A stretch of DNA of 64,000 bases from Micropruina sp. (GTDB lineage Bacteria; Actinomycetota; Actinomycetes; Propionibacteriales; Propionibacteriaceae). Every line of letters begins with the position of its first letter. The stretch's first letter is position 1. The notes beneath the pieces were generated by a model. The model was not told where the DNA came from and made no database searches. It worked only from the letters and a program-made list of their open reading frames with translations. The stretch spans positions 496,001 to 560,000 of the forward strand of contig JADJVZ010000013.1 in NCBI GenBank assembly GCA_016716635.1. The letters run 5' to 3'. Below are positions 51,495 to 60,125 of the stretch, in pieces. Made by a program: the position numbers and the translations under genes.

Positions 51495-53102
51495 ATGACG
51501 CCTCAGACTCCGTTCGGCACTTTCTTGAGCCCGGCTTCGTTCCAAGATCCGCTGGTGATCACCCAATCGGGATGGCTGGAGCATGGTCCGTTCGCCTCGT
51601 GGATCGTCGATGCCATCAAGCCGCGTCTCCTGGTCGAGTTGGGCACCCACTGGGGTTATTCGTTTTTCGTCTTTTGCCAGCGGATCCTCGCTGCCGACCT
51701 TCCCACGCAGGTGGTGGCCGTCGACACCTGGGAGGGCGACGAGCACGCCGGGTTCTACAACAGCGAGGTCTACGACTTCGTGTCCGCCACGACGCGGGAG
51801 CGCTACAGCGACATCGCCACGCTCATGCGGCTGCGCTTCGACGAGGCTCTGACGCAGTTTGAGGACGGGTCGATCGACCTTCTCCACATCGATGGCCGGC
51901 ACTTCTACGACGACGCTCGCGAAGACTTCGAAAGTTACCTGCCGAAGATGTCCGACGCCGGCGTGATCCTCATTCATGACATCGCGGTGCGGGAGCAGGG
52001 TTTCGGAGTCTGGCAGCTGTGGGAGGAAATCTCCGCCCAGTACCCGTCCTTCGGCTTCGAGCACGGCAACGGGCTTGGGGTGGTCGCCTTCGGCAAGAAC
52101 GCTCCCGAGGTCATCAAACGCCTCACCGAGCTGGGGTCTGAATCGGCCGAGGCTGCCTTCGTTCGGGACGCTTACCACCAGTTGGGCAAGGCGATCAGCG
52201 GCTCCGACGGGATGCGTCGGGCGCTTGACTTGGAAGATCAGCTTCGGCACGCCAACGACGAGATCGGGGCGATGGATCTCGACATCAAAGCTCGCGCGAT
52301 CCGGGCGGAGGCGACCGTCCTCCAGGCTCAGGCCCGCATCCGCCGCCTGACATTGGACAACGAGACGCAACGCCACGAGCTGTACCAGGCAACCCGCCCG
52401 CATCCGGCCGCGGTGGGCAAGATCGTCCGGGGCGGCTTGCGGCGCGCTGGCGTCCGCCTCCTGGGGTCGGATGTGCCCGCCCCGGAACTCGTGCCGCAGA
52501 TCCGGACGCTGTTCGATGCGACCTACTACCGATCCCAGCATCCCGAGTTGACCTTGGATGACGAAGAGGCCTTCACCCATTACCTGAAGCATGGGTGGCC
52601 CAACGGCGAAAGCCCGACCCCGCTGTTCGACGCCTCGTGGTACCTGGCTCAGAACCCCGACGTGGTGGAATCGGGGGCTCGCGCTTTCGAGCACTTCCTC
52701 GTCTCGGGCGCCGCTGAGGGTCGTAACCCGAACGCCGTGTTCGACACGGCGTGGTACGTCCGCAAACACCCCCACCAGGTCGACGCGAGCGGCGCGCTGG
52801 TGCACTTTGTGACGCAGGGCCAGGACCACGGCTACAACCCCAGCCGTGCGTTCCAGGTGTCGTGGTATCTCTCCCGGTACCCGGAGGTGCGAAAAGCTGG
52901 CACGAACGCGCTGTCGGACTACCTCACCGAGGGTGCTTTGCGCGGACGGGACCCGCACCCAGACTTCGACACCAGTTGGTACACCCTCATGTATCCCGAT
53001 TCGCTGTCCGCAGACCTCACCCCGTTGGCGCATTACCTCACCGTCGGCCAATTCGACGGACGTGCCACCAACGCGGCCGGGGCGCACCTGGCGCAACATT
53101 AG
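51495..53102 (+). CDS. Methyltransferase fused to coiled coil and five short repeats
   Basis: A 535-residue protein. Residues 30-220 are a class I SAM methyltransferase-like domain (RLLVELGTHWGYSFFVFCQRIL, VVAVDTWEGDEHAGF, IDLLHIDGRHFYDDAREDFESYLPKM). A coiled coil spans about 240-298. Five repeats of 37-38 residues follow from about 338 to 525, each with an FDxxWYLxxxPxV core and an HYLxxG end. This layout recalls chain-terminating methyltransferases of O-antigen systems, where a coiled coil sets chain length; here that is a hypothesis. Confidence 0.75.
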   Translation: MTPQTPFGTFLSPASFQDPLVITQSGWLEHGPFASWIVDAIKPRLLVELGTHWGYSFFVFCQRILAADLPTQVVAVDTWEGDEHAGFYNSEVYDFVSATTRERYSDIATLMRLRFDEALTQFEDGSIDLLHIDGRHFYDDAREDFESYLPKMSDAGVILIHDIAVREQGFGVWQLWEEISAQYPSFGFEHGNGLGVVAFGKNAPEVIKRLTELGSESAEAAFVRDAYHQLGKAISGSDGMRRALDLEDQLRHANDEIGAMDLDIKARAIRAEATVLQAQARIRRLTLDNETQRHELYQATRPHPAAVGKIVRGGLRRAGVRLLGSDVPAPELVPQIRTLFDATYYRSQHPELTLDDEEAFTHYLKHGWPNGESPTPLFDASWYLAQNPDVVESGARAFEHFLVSGAAEGRNPNAVFDTAWYVRKHPHQVDASGALVHFVTQGQDHGYNPSRAFQVSWYLSRYPEVRKAGTNALSDYLTEGALRGRDPHPDFDTSWYTLMYPDSLSADLTPLAHYLTVGQFDGRATNAAGAHLAQH

Positions 53103-53159
53103 CCACCGTTGTGTCCGGCTCCCCACGTTGGAGGCGAACATCTGGCAGGCTAGCGAGCA

Positions 53160-53903
53160 ATGACGACACCACTCACACGCGAACTCTTGGTGATCATCCC
53201 GGCCTGGAACGAAGAAAAGACGCTTCCGGGGGTGCTCGCCGAAATCCGCGCGGCCTTGCCCGAGGCGGACGTCATTGTGGTGGATGACGGTTCCCAGGAC
53301 TCAACCAGCCGGGTCGCCGCCAATGCCGGGGTCAACGTGTTGACGCTCCCCATCAACCTGGGCGTCGGTGGCGCGATGCGCGCGGGCTACGTGTATGCGG
53401 CGCGAGAAGGCTATCGACAGGCCGTCCAGGTCGACGCCGACGGGCAGCATGATCCGCAGGCCGTGCACGCCCTCCAAGACGCGATGGCGGCAGGCGACAT
53501 CGACATCGTCATCGGCGCTCGGTTCGCCGGCACCGGAGACTATGAGGCGAAGGGCCCCCGACGCTGGGCGATGTCCATGCTGTCGGCGGTGTTGTCCCGC
53601 GCCACCGGCGCCACGCTCACCGACACCACCTCTGGGTTCAAACTGACATCGCGGCGCGCCATCGAACTGTTCGCCCGGGAGTTGCCGGCCGAGTATCTCG
53701 GCGACACCGTGGAGGCCCTGGTGATCGCCTCGAAGGCGGGATTGACCGTTCGCCAGGTGGGCGTCATCATGCGTCCCCGGGCCGGCGGGGAACCCTCCCA
53801 CAGTCCTTGGAAGGCCGCCAAGCAGTTGCTGCGGGCCATGTTGGCTCTGGCCGTGGCGCTCACGCGCCGCACGACAAGGCTGCCCTCGGGAGACGCGTCA
53901 TGA
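53160..53903 (+). CDS. GT2-type polyprenyl-phosphate glycosyltransferase-like protein
   Basis: A 247-residue GT2 enzyme close to dolichol-phosphate mannosyltransferases: LLVIIPAWNEEKTLPGVLAEI, DVIVVDDGSQDST, VQVDADGQHDP (DxD) and a late GVIMRPRAGGEPS (QxxRW-like region). It likely loads a polyprenyl phosphate with a sugar used by membrane GT-C proteins. ATG 53160; its stop overlaps the next start in ATGA. Confidence 0.87.
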   Translation: MTTPLTRELLVIIPAWNEEKTLPGVLAEIRAALPEADVIVVDDGSQDSTSRVAANAGVNVLTLPINLGVGGAMRAGYVYAAREGYRQAVQVDADGQHDPQAVHALQDAMAAGDIDIVIGARFAGTGDYEAKGPRRWAMSMLSAVLSRATGATLTDTTSGFKLTSRRAIELFARELPAEYLGDTVEALVIASKAGLTVRQVGVIMRPRAGGEPSHSPWKAAKQLLRAMLALAVALTRRTTRLPSGDAS

Positions 53904-54358
53904 ATTTTGCCCTCTTGGCGCCCATCGCCGTGGTTTTGGTCTTCGTGGGCCGCATCGCGGTGCTGCTGCGGCGACGCCAAATCCGCGAGAAGTATGTGTG
54001 GGGTTGGCTGGCGCTCGCCCTCGCGATTGCCATCATCGGGCTGGTTCCGGGACTCGCCGTATATCTCACCGAGTTCTTTGGCTTCCAACTGCCTTCGAAC
54101 ATGATTCTCGGGGGTGCCGTCCTCCTGCTTCTCTTCATCGCCTTCAACCAGTCGGTGGAGATATCGCGGCTCGACAATGATCGGCGCCGGCTCGTGGAAG
54201 AGTCCGCGATTTCGGATCTGAAACTAAGGCAACTCGCCGATCGGGTCGCCACCTTGGAAGCGTCTGAGGATCCCGTGACGGCGCCGGTGCGGCCAGAACC
54301 GCTCGGCTCCTCTCCGGCCCCTTCGGACGAGCTCCCCAACGGGTCGGCCTCGCTATGA
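53900..54358 (+). CDS. DUF2304-family membrane protein
   Basis: A 152-residue protein with three hydrophobic segments (about 5-22, 33-55, 66-87), then a helix with charged residues near 92-128 (NQSVEISRLDNDRRRLVEESAI). It matches DUF2304, which very often follows a GT2 gene as here, possibly as a membrane partner. ATG 53900 overlaps the GT2 stop. Confidence 0.82.
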   Translation: MNFALLAPIAVVLVFVGRIAVLLRRRQIREKYVWGWLALALAIAIIGLVPGLAVYLTEFFGFQLPSNMILGGAVLLLLFIAFNQSVEISRLDNDRRRLVEESAISDLKLRQLADRVATLEASEDPVTAPVRPEPLGSSPAPSDELPNGSASL

Positions 54359-55926
54359 TGAGGGCCGGCGCGAGCTACTCTTCGACGAGCGAAACGGGGC
54401 GCACCCCCGTGGCCCGAAGGGTCCTGGTCTTGTGGGCGGTGGCGGTGTTCGCGGCCCTTCTCACCGGGGTGGCGTGGGCGCTTGCCTCCCCCATTGGGTC
54501 GAGCCCCGACGATGACTATCACATGACGTCCATCTGGTGTCCGCCGCCTATCAAAGACAGCGGCTGTCGCACCGGCGTGGCGGCCAATGGTGCCCCCACG
54601 GTGTGGGTGCCGCAGCAGGTGGCGGTCGCGCCGCACTGTTACGCCTTCCATCCTGAGATTCCCGGCAACTGCACCGGCACCCTCAGCGGCGATCAGCTGA
54701 GCCAGACCGAACGGGTGGACACCGGCGCTTATCCGGGCCCCTACTACCGGTTCATGCACATGTTCGTCGGCAAGTCGGTGATGGCGTCGGTCGTCGTGAT
54801 GCGGATCGTCAACGTGGTGATCGCCGTCACGTTGGGGCTGTTGCTCGCCTTGGCCGCGCCCCCGGTACGCCGCAAGGCCATGGGCTGGGCTGTGCTGGGA
54901 ACCTGCATTCCCCTGGGCATGTTCTTGATCACTTCCATCAACCCGAGCGCCTGGACGATCATGGGGATCCCCGCCTTCGCTGTGGCGATGGACTCCCTGT
55001 GCCGAGTGGAAACCCGCACGTTGAGGTGGGCCAACGGTGCGCTGGCGGTGACGGCGGCCACCTTGGCGGCGGTCAGCCGCGCCGACGGGGGGCTCTACCT
55101 CTTCGTCGCCCTGGGGGCGGTCGGCCTGATCAACCTCCATCGGCTCAGAGGCCGCTACGACGCGTTTGTGGCCGCGGGTTTGGCCGTGGCCCTCGGCGTC
55201 TGGTCGGTGTTGAGTTCACGGCAGGCCACGATGGCCGACACGGGCCTTGGGCGACCAAAAACCCAGTGGGCACAGGACCTGGCCTTCACCAACATTCTGG
55301 ATCTGCCGAATCTGTGGCTCGGCATCTATGGCATCCCGGGCTGGGGTATGGGGTGGCTTGACACCGCCGTCCCCGCCACGGTGTGGATCCCACTCATCAT
55401 CATCGCGGGCGTTCTGATCCGTGCCGGGTTGGCGCAGGCGACCTGGCAGCAGCGAACGGCGGCGGGCGTCATCTTGCTGGTGTGCGGGGTGATGCCGGTG
55501 TATCTGCTCTCCAAGACCGGCGACGCCATCGGCATCAACTATCAGCCGCGATACCTCTTGCCGCTGTTCATCGTGATGTTCTACGTGCTGCTCCGTCCGG
55601 CCCGGGACTCGGCCACCCCGCTGTTCACGCCCAAGACCACCCGGACGCTCGTGATCGCGCTCACCATCATTCACGCGATTGCGTTGCTCTATGTGTTGCG
55701 GCGGTACACCGTCGGGGTGAATGGGCCGCTCTTCAGCTTCTCTGGGACGCCCTGGTGGTGGACCAAGTCGGGACCCGGTCCGTTTTGGGATTGGTTGGCC
55801 GGGACCATCGCCTTTGGGGTGCTGGCCGCTTTGATGACGGGCTTCCAGCGATGGGGAACGGTCGCGCCTGATCCTAAGAATCCGGCCCCGGTTGTGGAGC
55901 CCGCGAAAGCCGTCCCTGCGCCCTAG
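54355..55926 (+). CDS. DUF2142-family polytopic membrane protein
   Basis: A 523-residue membrane protein with about ten or more helices, carrying the DUF2142 start (WALASPIGSSPDDDYHMTSIW, with acidic residues in the first loop as in GT-C glycosyltransferases) and late GINYQPRYLLPLFIVMFYVLL. It is a probable membrane glycosyltransferase that would use polyprenyl-phosphate sugar made by the GT2 upstream. ATG 54355 overlaps the DUF2304 stop. Confidence 0.82.
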   Translation: MMRAGASYSSTSETGRTPVARRVLVLWAVAVFAALLTGVAWALASPIGSSPDDDYHMTSIWCPPPIKDSGCRTGVAANGAPTVWVPQQVAVAPHCYAFHPEIPGNCTGTLSGDQLSQTERVDTGAYPGPYYRFMHMFVGKSVMASVVVMRIVNVVIAVTLGLLLALAAPPVRRKAMGWAVLGTCIPLGMFLITSINPSAWTIMGIPAFAVAMDSLCRVETRTLRWANGALAVTAATLAAVSRADGGLYLFVALGAVGLINLHRLRGRYDAFVAAGLAVALGVWSVLSSRQATMADTGLGRPKTQWAQDLAFTNILDLPNLWLGIYGIPGWGMGWLDTAVPATVWIPLIIIAGVLIRAGLAQATWQQRTAAGVILLVCGVMPVYLLSKTGDAIGINYQPRYLLPLFIVMFYVLLRPARDSATPLFTPKTTRTLVIALTIIHAIALLYVLRRYTVGVNGPLFSFSGTPWWWTKSGPGPFWDWLAGTIAFGVLAALMTGFQRWGTVAPDPKNPAPVVEPAKAVPAP

Positions 55927-55941
55927 CGGACGACGCAGGGG

Positions 55942-57909
55942 TCACTCGTAGGCCACGACGCGTCCGGCCACACGGGGATCGATGAGAGCCAAAATCTTCG
56001 GGCGACTGTCGCTGTCGGTGAGGATCGTGACGTGCGGGTTCGCTTGCACCAAGGCCGCTGCCACTGCGACCATGTCGCCGGAACCCGTCGAGAGAACCGA
56101 TTTGTTGTTCAACTCCGACGAACCATCGGTGTAGGTTCCCCGAACCGACTCGAGCACCACCATGTAGCGCGCGCCGGTGATCGGTCCGAGCCTCGGGGTG
56201 AGGACCACCAGGTGTTGATCGTCGGGGACGTCTTTGCTGGCGGTGAGCATAGTCGCCAAGAGCTCCCCTTCGGAGGCCAGCGTGGCCGGACCAAAGGCAC
56301 CAAGCCCCGGCGCCAAGGAGCCGGGAAAGTAGGGGTTCATGATCGGTGTGCCGAAGGCGAACAGCGAGATAGCTATCAGCAGGGTGCCGATCCAACGTCG
56401 CTGTGACACGGTGGCTACCACCCGGTCGCGGGGGGGAGCTAAGTAGAGCGCGCAGAACACCAAGTACAGCAAGGCGATGATCGTGGCTGACACCCCAAGC
56501 TTTTGCACGTAGTAGCGCAGTTCTCCGATGGCTCGGATCTGTTCGTGCCCGCTGTACAGGTAGATCGCCTGCGCCCCCAAGGGTGCCAGGCCCGCGAGGA
56601 CGAGGCGGATGCGCGGCCCGGGGCGATGCCGTTCGGACCAGGCCACGGCGATCATCGTCAGCCACGCCAGACCCAGAGCTCCTGCGACGAAGTATTGGAA
56701 CCCGCCATCGAGGGTCTTCACACCCCCCTTGGCGGTGAGCAACACGTCGCCGCCCACGCCGCTGGTCGCCCACTTCGCGATGGCGGCCAAGGCGATCGCC
56801 CCGGTGGTCACCATCACCACACACGTCGTCACCGTCGTCCGCGAACCCACCCAACGGTCGCGAGCAAAGGGTAGAACAACGGCCACCGCGGCCACCCCGG
56901 CAAGCGCCCCAAGGGGGGCCCAGGCGCCTGCGGCCGCCACCACACCCGCGACCGCCAGTCCCACCTCAAGCGGTTGCCACACGCGGTCTGCGGCCAGCAC
57001 CGCCGAAAACACCGCGCACACGCCCAGGAAGCACATGGGGATGTTCTGATGCCCGTCCGCGATCGGGAAGAAGGCGGGCCCAAGAAAGAACAGCACCAGC
57101 ATCCACGCGCCGGCGACAGTGCCCACCCAGGGACGCTTGCGTGCCATCGGGGTCGCGGTGACGGCCGCAACGCAGCCCACAGCCACGACGATCAGCAAGA
57201 GCGCGACAACGTGCCAAAAGCCGAGGAGTTCCCCCATCACGTCGGTGCCGCTCGGTGTGGTGACAACGTCCATCACGCTGGCTACCGTCGCGTGATATCC
57301 GCTCGGGTAGTTGGCGAACCCCCAGGGTGTGCCGTCGAACGACAGGCCGTTGAAGATCTGAAGCTGACCCGATTCGCGCAGCAGTCGCGTGATGTAGATG
57401 TGCGAGCTGTTATCCCAGTGCTCAATGACCATCGTGAGGGCCGTGGGGATGTCGTGGACGAACAACATCCGACGCAGTTGGACGATGCTGACGGCGATGC
57501 TTGCGAGCGGCACCACGTCCAGCCAGGCGATCTCAGGCGCCACCGACAGCACGTTCCCGCGGCGCCACGCCCAACCCATGGATCCCCCGGCAAGAAGACC
57601 CACCACGAGGGCCAGGAACATCCCCTGGCTCTGGCCCAGCAACCGCAGCGGCAACAGCCACACCACCAGGGAGGAGCCGAACAGCGCCACCGATGCCCAC
57701 AGGATGCGGCCGGACAGATGCTTGGCGGTGGGGACCATCAGGGCGCCGAGCGCGAGGATCGCCACCTTGATGCCCCAGGGCACCGGGGATGTGACCACGA
57801 AGCCGCACATGGCCGCGCCAGCCGCGGCACATAGCAGCACCATGATCCAGCCTTGCCAGGCGGCGCCGCTCGTGCCCCGACTCAGGGGGTGGGCAGTGTC
57901 GGACCGCAT
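55942..57909 (-). CDS. Large polytopic membrane protein (DUF6541-like)
   Basis: A 655-residue protein with about 14 helices and a soluble C-terminal domain from roughly 540. A loop motif EHWDNSSHIYITRLLRESG near residue 163 has the acidic and His residues of GT-C-like enzymes. It recalls the DUF6541 group; the match is from memory of pattern only. The start is ATG 57909. It is convergent with the DUF2142 gene. Confidence 0.6.
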   Translation of the reverse strand: MRSDTAHPLSRGTSGAAWQGWIMVLLCAAAGAAMCGFVVTSPVPWGIKVAILALGALMVPTAKHLSGRILWASVALFGSSLVVWLLPLRLLGQSQGMFLALVVGLLAGGSMGWAWRRGNVLSVAPEIAWLDVVPLASIAVSIVQLRRMLFVHDIPTALTMVIEHWDNSSHIYITRLLRESGQLQIFNGLSFDGTPWGFANYPSGYHATVASVMDVVTTPSGTDVMGELLGFWHVVALLLIVVAVGCVAAVTATPMARKRPWVGTVAGAWMLVLFFLGPAFFPIADGHQNIPMCFLGVCAVFSAVLAADRVWQPLEVGLAVAGVVAAAGAWAPLGALAGVAAVAVVLPFARDRWVGSRTTVTTCVVMVTTGAIALAAIAKWATSGVGGDVLLTAKGGVKTLDGGFQYFVAGALGLAWLTMIAVAWSERHRPGPRIRLVLAGLAPLGAQAIYLYSGHEQIRAIGELRYYVQKLGVSATIIALLYLVFCALYLAPPRDRVVATVSQRRWIGTLLIAISLFAFGTPIMNPYFPGSLAPGLGAFGPATLASEGELLATMLTASKDVPDDQHLVVLTPRLGPITGARYMVVLESVRGTYTDGSSELNNKSVLSTGSGDMVAVAAALVQANPHVTILTDSDSRPKILALIDPRVAGRVVAYE

Positions 57910-58075
57910 CGAACCCCCCAACCAATCGCAGATGTGCTGAGGCCACCTTGGCATAACCGGCAGCGAATTTGCTGGTCGTCGCGCGCTGCGGGACGGCGCT
58001 GCCGCCGTGGCGCTCGCTGAGGGTGGCCGAAAGCCCCGTGTTAACCTGTGGGACGGACATTTCCGGAAGGACAGC

Positions 58076-58840
58076 ATGACCGAGTCGTCCGCCCCGCTCC
58101 CCGTGGTGAGCGTGTGTATGGCCACCTGGAATGGCGCGGCGTGGGTCGAGGAGCAACTGCAATCCATTCTTGACCAGCTTGCCCCCACCGACGAGATCGT
58201 TGTCGTCGACGATGCCTCGTCCGATGACACCTGCGACGTCGTTGCCGCGGTGGGGGACCCGCGCATCCGGCTGGTGACTCGATCCGACAACTGGGGGTAT
58301 GTGCGGACTTTCGAGCAGGCCTTGGGCCTTGCCCGAGGTGAGTATCTGCTGCTGGCCGACCAGGACGACGTGTGGTTGCCGGGGCGAGTCGAAGCGATGG
58401 TCGCCGCGTTGGCGGACGCCGATGTGGTCGCCAGCAACCTGACGACCCTTGGGGGCCCCGTCGGTATCCAAGGGCCCTACGGCCAGCAGGATTGGCGACT
58501 GCGCGCGCGCGACTCTCATCATCGGTTACGCAATGTGGTGGGCATCCTGGCCGGGGCGATGCCCTATTACGGGTGCGCGATGGGCGTGCGGCGCAGCGCC
58601 TTGACGCGCGTGCTGCCCTTCCCAACATTCCTGTTTGAATCCCACGATTTGTGGATTGCCCTGTACGGCAACGTCCTAGGGCGCATGACGCACCTCGGGC
58701 GTCGGACGGTCGCCCGCCGCCTCCACGAGACGAACCAGACACCCGATCGTCCGCGCGGGCTGCCAGCGGTGCTGCGGTCGCGGGTGCTGCTGCTGCGATG
58801 CATCGCCGACCTCCAGCGCCGCGGAGCGTTGGATGGCTGA
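58076..58840 (+). CDS. GT2-family (rhamnosyltransferase-like) glycosyltransferase
   Basis: A 254-residue GT2 enzyme: VSVCMATWNGAAWVEEQLQSILDQ, EIVVVDDASSDDT, LLLADQDDVWLPGRV (the QDD metal site) and a late PTFLFESHDLWIALYG. This pattern is typical of rhamnosyl- or galactosyltransferases of surface glycans. GGAAGGACAGC precedes ATG 58076. It overlaps the flippase gene by eight bases. Confidence 0.88.
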   Translation: MTESSAPLPVVSVCMATWNGAAWVEEQLQSILDQLAPTDEIVVVDDASSDDTCDVVAAVGDPRIRLVTRSDNWGYVRTFEQALGLARGEYLLLADQDDVWLPGRVEAMVAALADADVVASNLTTLGGPVGIQGPYGQQDWRLRARDSHHRLRNVVGILAGAMPYYGCAMGVRRSALTRVLPFPTFLFESHDLWIALYGNVLGRMTHLGRRTVARRLHETNQTPDRPRGLPAVLRSRVLLLRCIADLQRRGALDG

Positions 58841-60125
58841 GCCGCAGCCGCCCCGGGGCGACCAAGACGGCGACTCCGCACCGACGGGCGCTGGCGTGGT
58901 CACTGTCATTCGCCGCCTTGCCGGGTTCGCCATCTTTCCCTTGCTGGCGCTTGTCGTCCCGTTCTTGTTGATGCCCGTCATCGGGCATGTCGTGGGCGAT
59001 GCTGGCTGGTCCAGCGCCATGTCCGGCCAGGTGATCGGGACGATCGCGTCCGTGGTCATCCAATGGGGTTGGAACGTCGACGGCACCGTCCAGATCGCCA
59101 CCACGACCTCGGACGCGGAGCGCGCCGCGATCTATGCGCGCAGCGTCCGGACCCGCCTGCTCCTCACGGTCATCGTGGTGCCCCTGGCCGTGGCGCTCGC
59201 CGGCTTCGTGGTGGCTCCCGCCTTTTGGCTGGATGCGTCCGCGATGACGATCGCCTACGCCATGATGGGCCTGTCACCGGCCTGGTATTGCATCGGGGTC
59301 GGACGGCCAGCGCTCTTAGGTATCTACGACACCTTGCCCCGGTTTGTGGCCACCGCCGTGGCCGCGCCCGCCGTGTACTACGCAGGCGCCCTGTGGCCCT
59401 TCCCGGTGCTGATGCTGGTCACGACGGCCGCCACCATGACGGCGTTCCAGCGGCGCTTCGCGGCAGGTCAGCAGTGGTTTCCCACCCACCTCCGCCAGAC
59501 ATTCCACGATCTTCGGGAACAGCGGCACACGGCGGGCATCAATCTGGCCGGGCAGGTGTATGCCCAAACCCCCACGCCGATCGCCACCCGAACGCTGTCA
59601 CCGCTCGAATCGGGAACGTTGGCCTCTGCCGATGTGCTGTACCGGTTGGGGCTGTTCAGCGTGGTCGCGCTCGGTAACGCCTTCCAGGGGTGGACGTTGG
59701 AACCTCACATCGCCAACCGGCGGCAACGCCACCTGGCCGCGATGGGTGCCCATCTGATCCTCGGGGTGGCGGGCATTGTGGTCATCGTGGTGGCCGGGCC
59801 ACCGGTCAGTGCCCTGATCTCGGGCAGCGCCGCCGTCGCGACGACCTCGTTGTGCCTGTACTACGGCTGCGCCTTCGCGTTCTTGAGCGCCGCGACGCCC
59901 CTGATCCGAAACTTGCTGATCCCGGCCGGACGCCAACCCCTGGTTCTGCGGGTCACGCTCATCGCGGCGGTTCTTGGGATCACCGTGATGGTGGCCGCCG
60001 GGCTCGCTTCCTGGACGGACGGCATCGCCATCGGCATGGCCCTGTCCGAGTTGGCGATGCTGCTCCTGCTGCTGCCCCCGGCGATTAAGGTTCTGAACCA
60101 GGAGGGAGGCCAGCGTGGCACCTGA
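58833..60125 (+). CDS. Wzx-like polysaccharide flippase/transporter
   Basis: A 430-residue membrane protein with about 12 helices and the loop pattern of the oligosaccharide flippase family (VIRRLAGFAIFPLLALVVPFLLMPVIG at the start, then WNVDGTVQIATTTSDAERAAIYARSVRTRLLL). It would flip a lipid-linked unit. ATG 58833 overlaps the GT2 gene, and its end overlaps the following GT2 start by 11 bases. Confidence 0.75.
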   Translation: MAEPQPPRGDQDGDSAPTGAGVVTVIRRLAGFAIFPLLALVVPFLLMPVIGHVVGDAGWSSAMSGQVIGTIASVVIQWGWNVDGTVQIATTTSDAERAAIYARSVRTRLLLTVIVVPLAVALAGFVVAPAFWLDASAMTIAYAMMGLSPAWYCIGVGRPALLGIYDTLPRFVATAVAAPAVYYAGALWPFPVLMLVTTAATMTAFQRRFAAGQQWFPTHLRQTFHDLREQRHTAGINLAGQVYAQTPTPIATRTLSPLESGTLASADVLYRLGLFSVVALGNAFQGWTLEPHIANRRQRHLAAMGAHLILGVAGIVVIVVAGPPVSALISGSAAVATTSLCLYYGCAFAFLSAATPLIRNLLIPAGRQPLVLRVTLIAAVLGITVMVAAGLASWTDGIAIGMALSELAMLLLLLPPAIKVLNQEGGQRGT

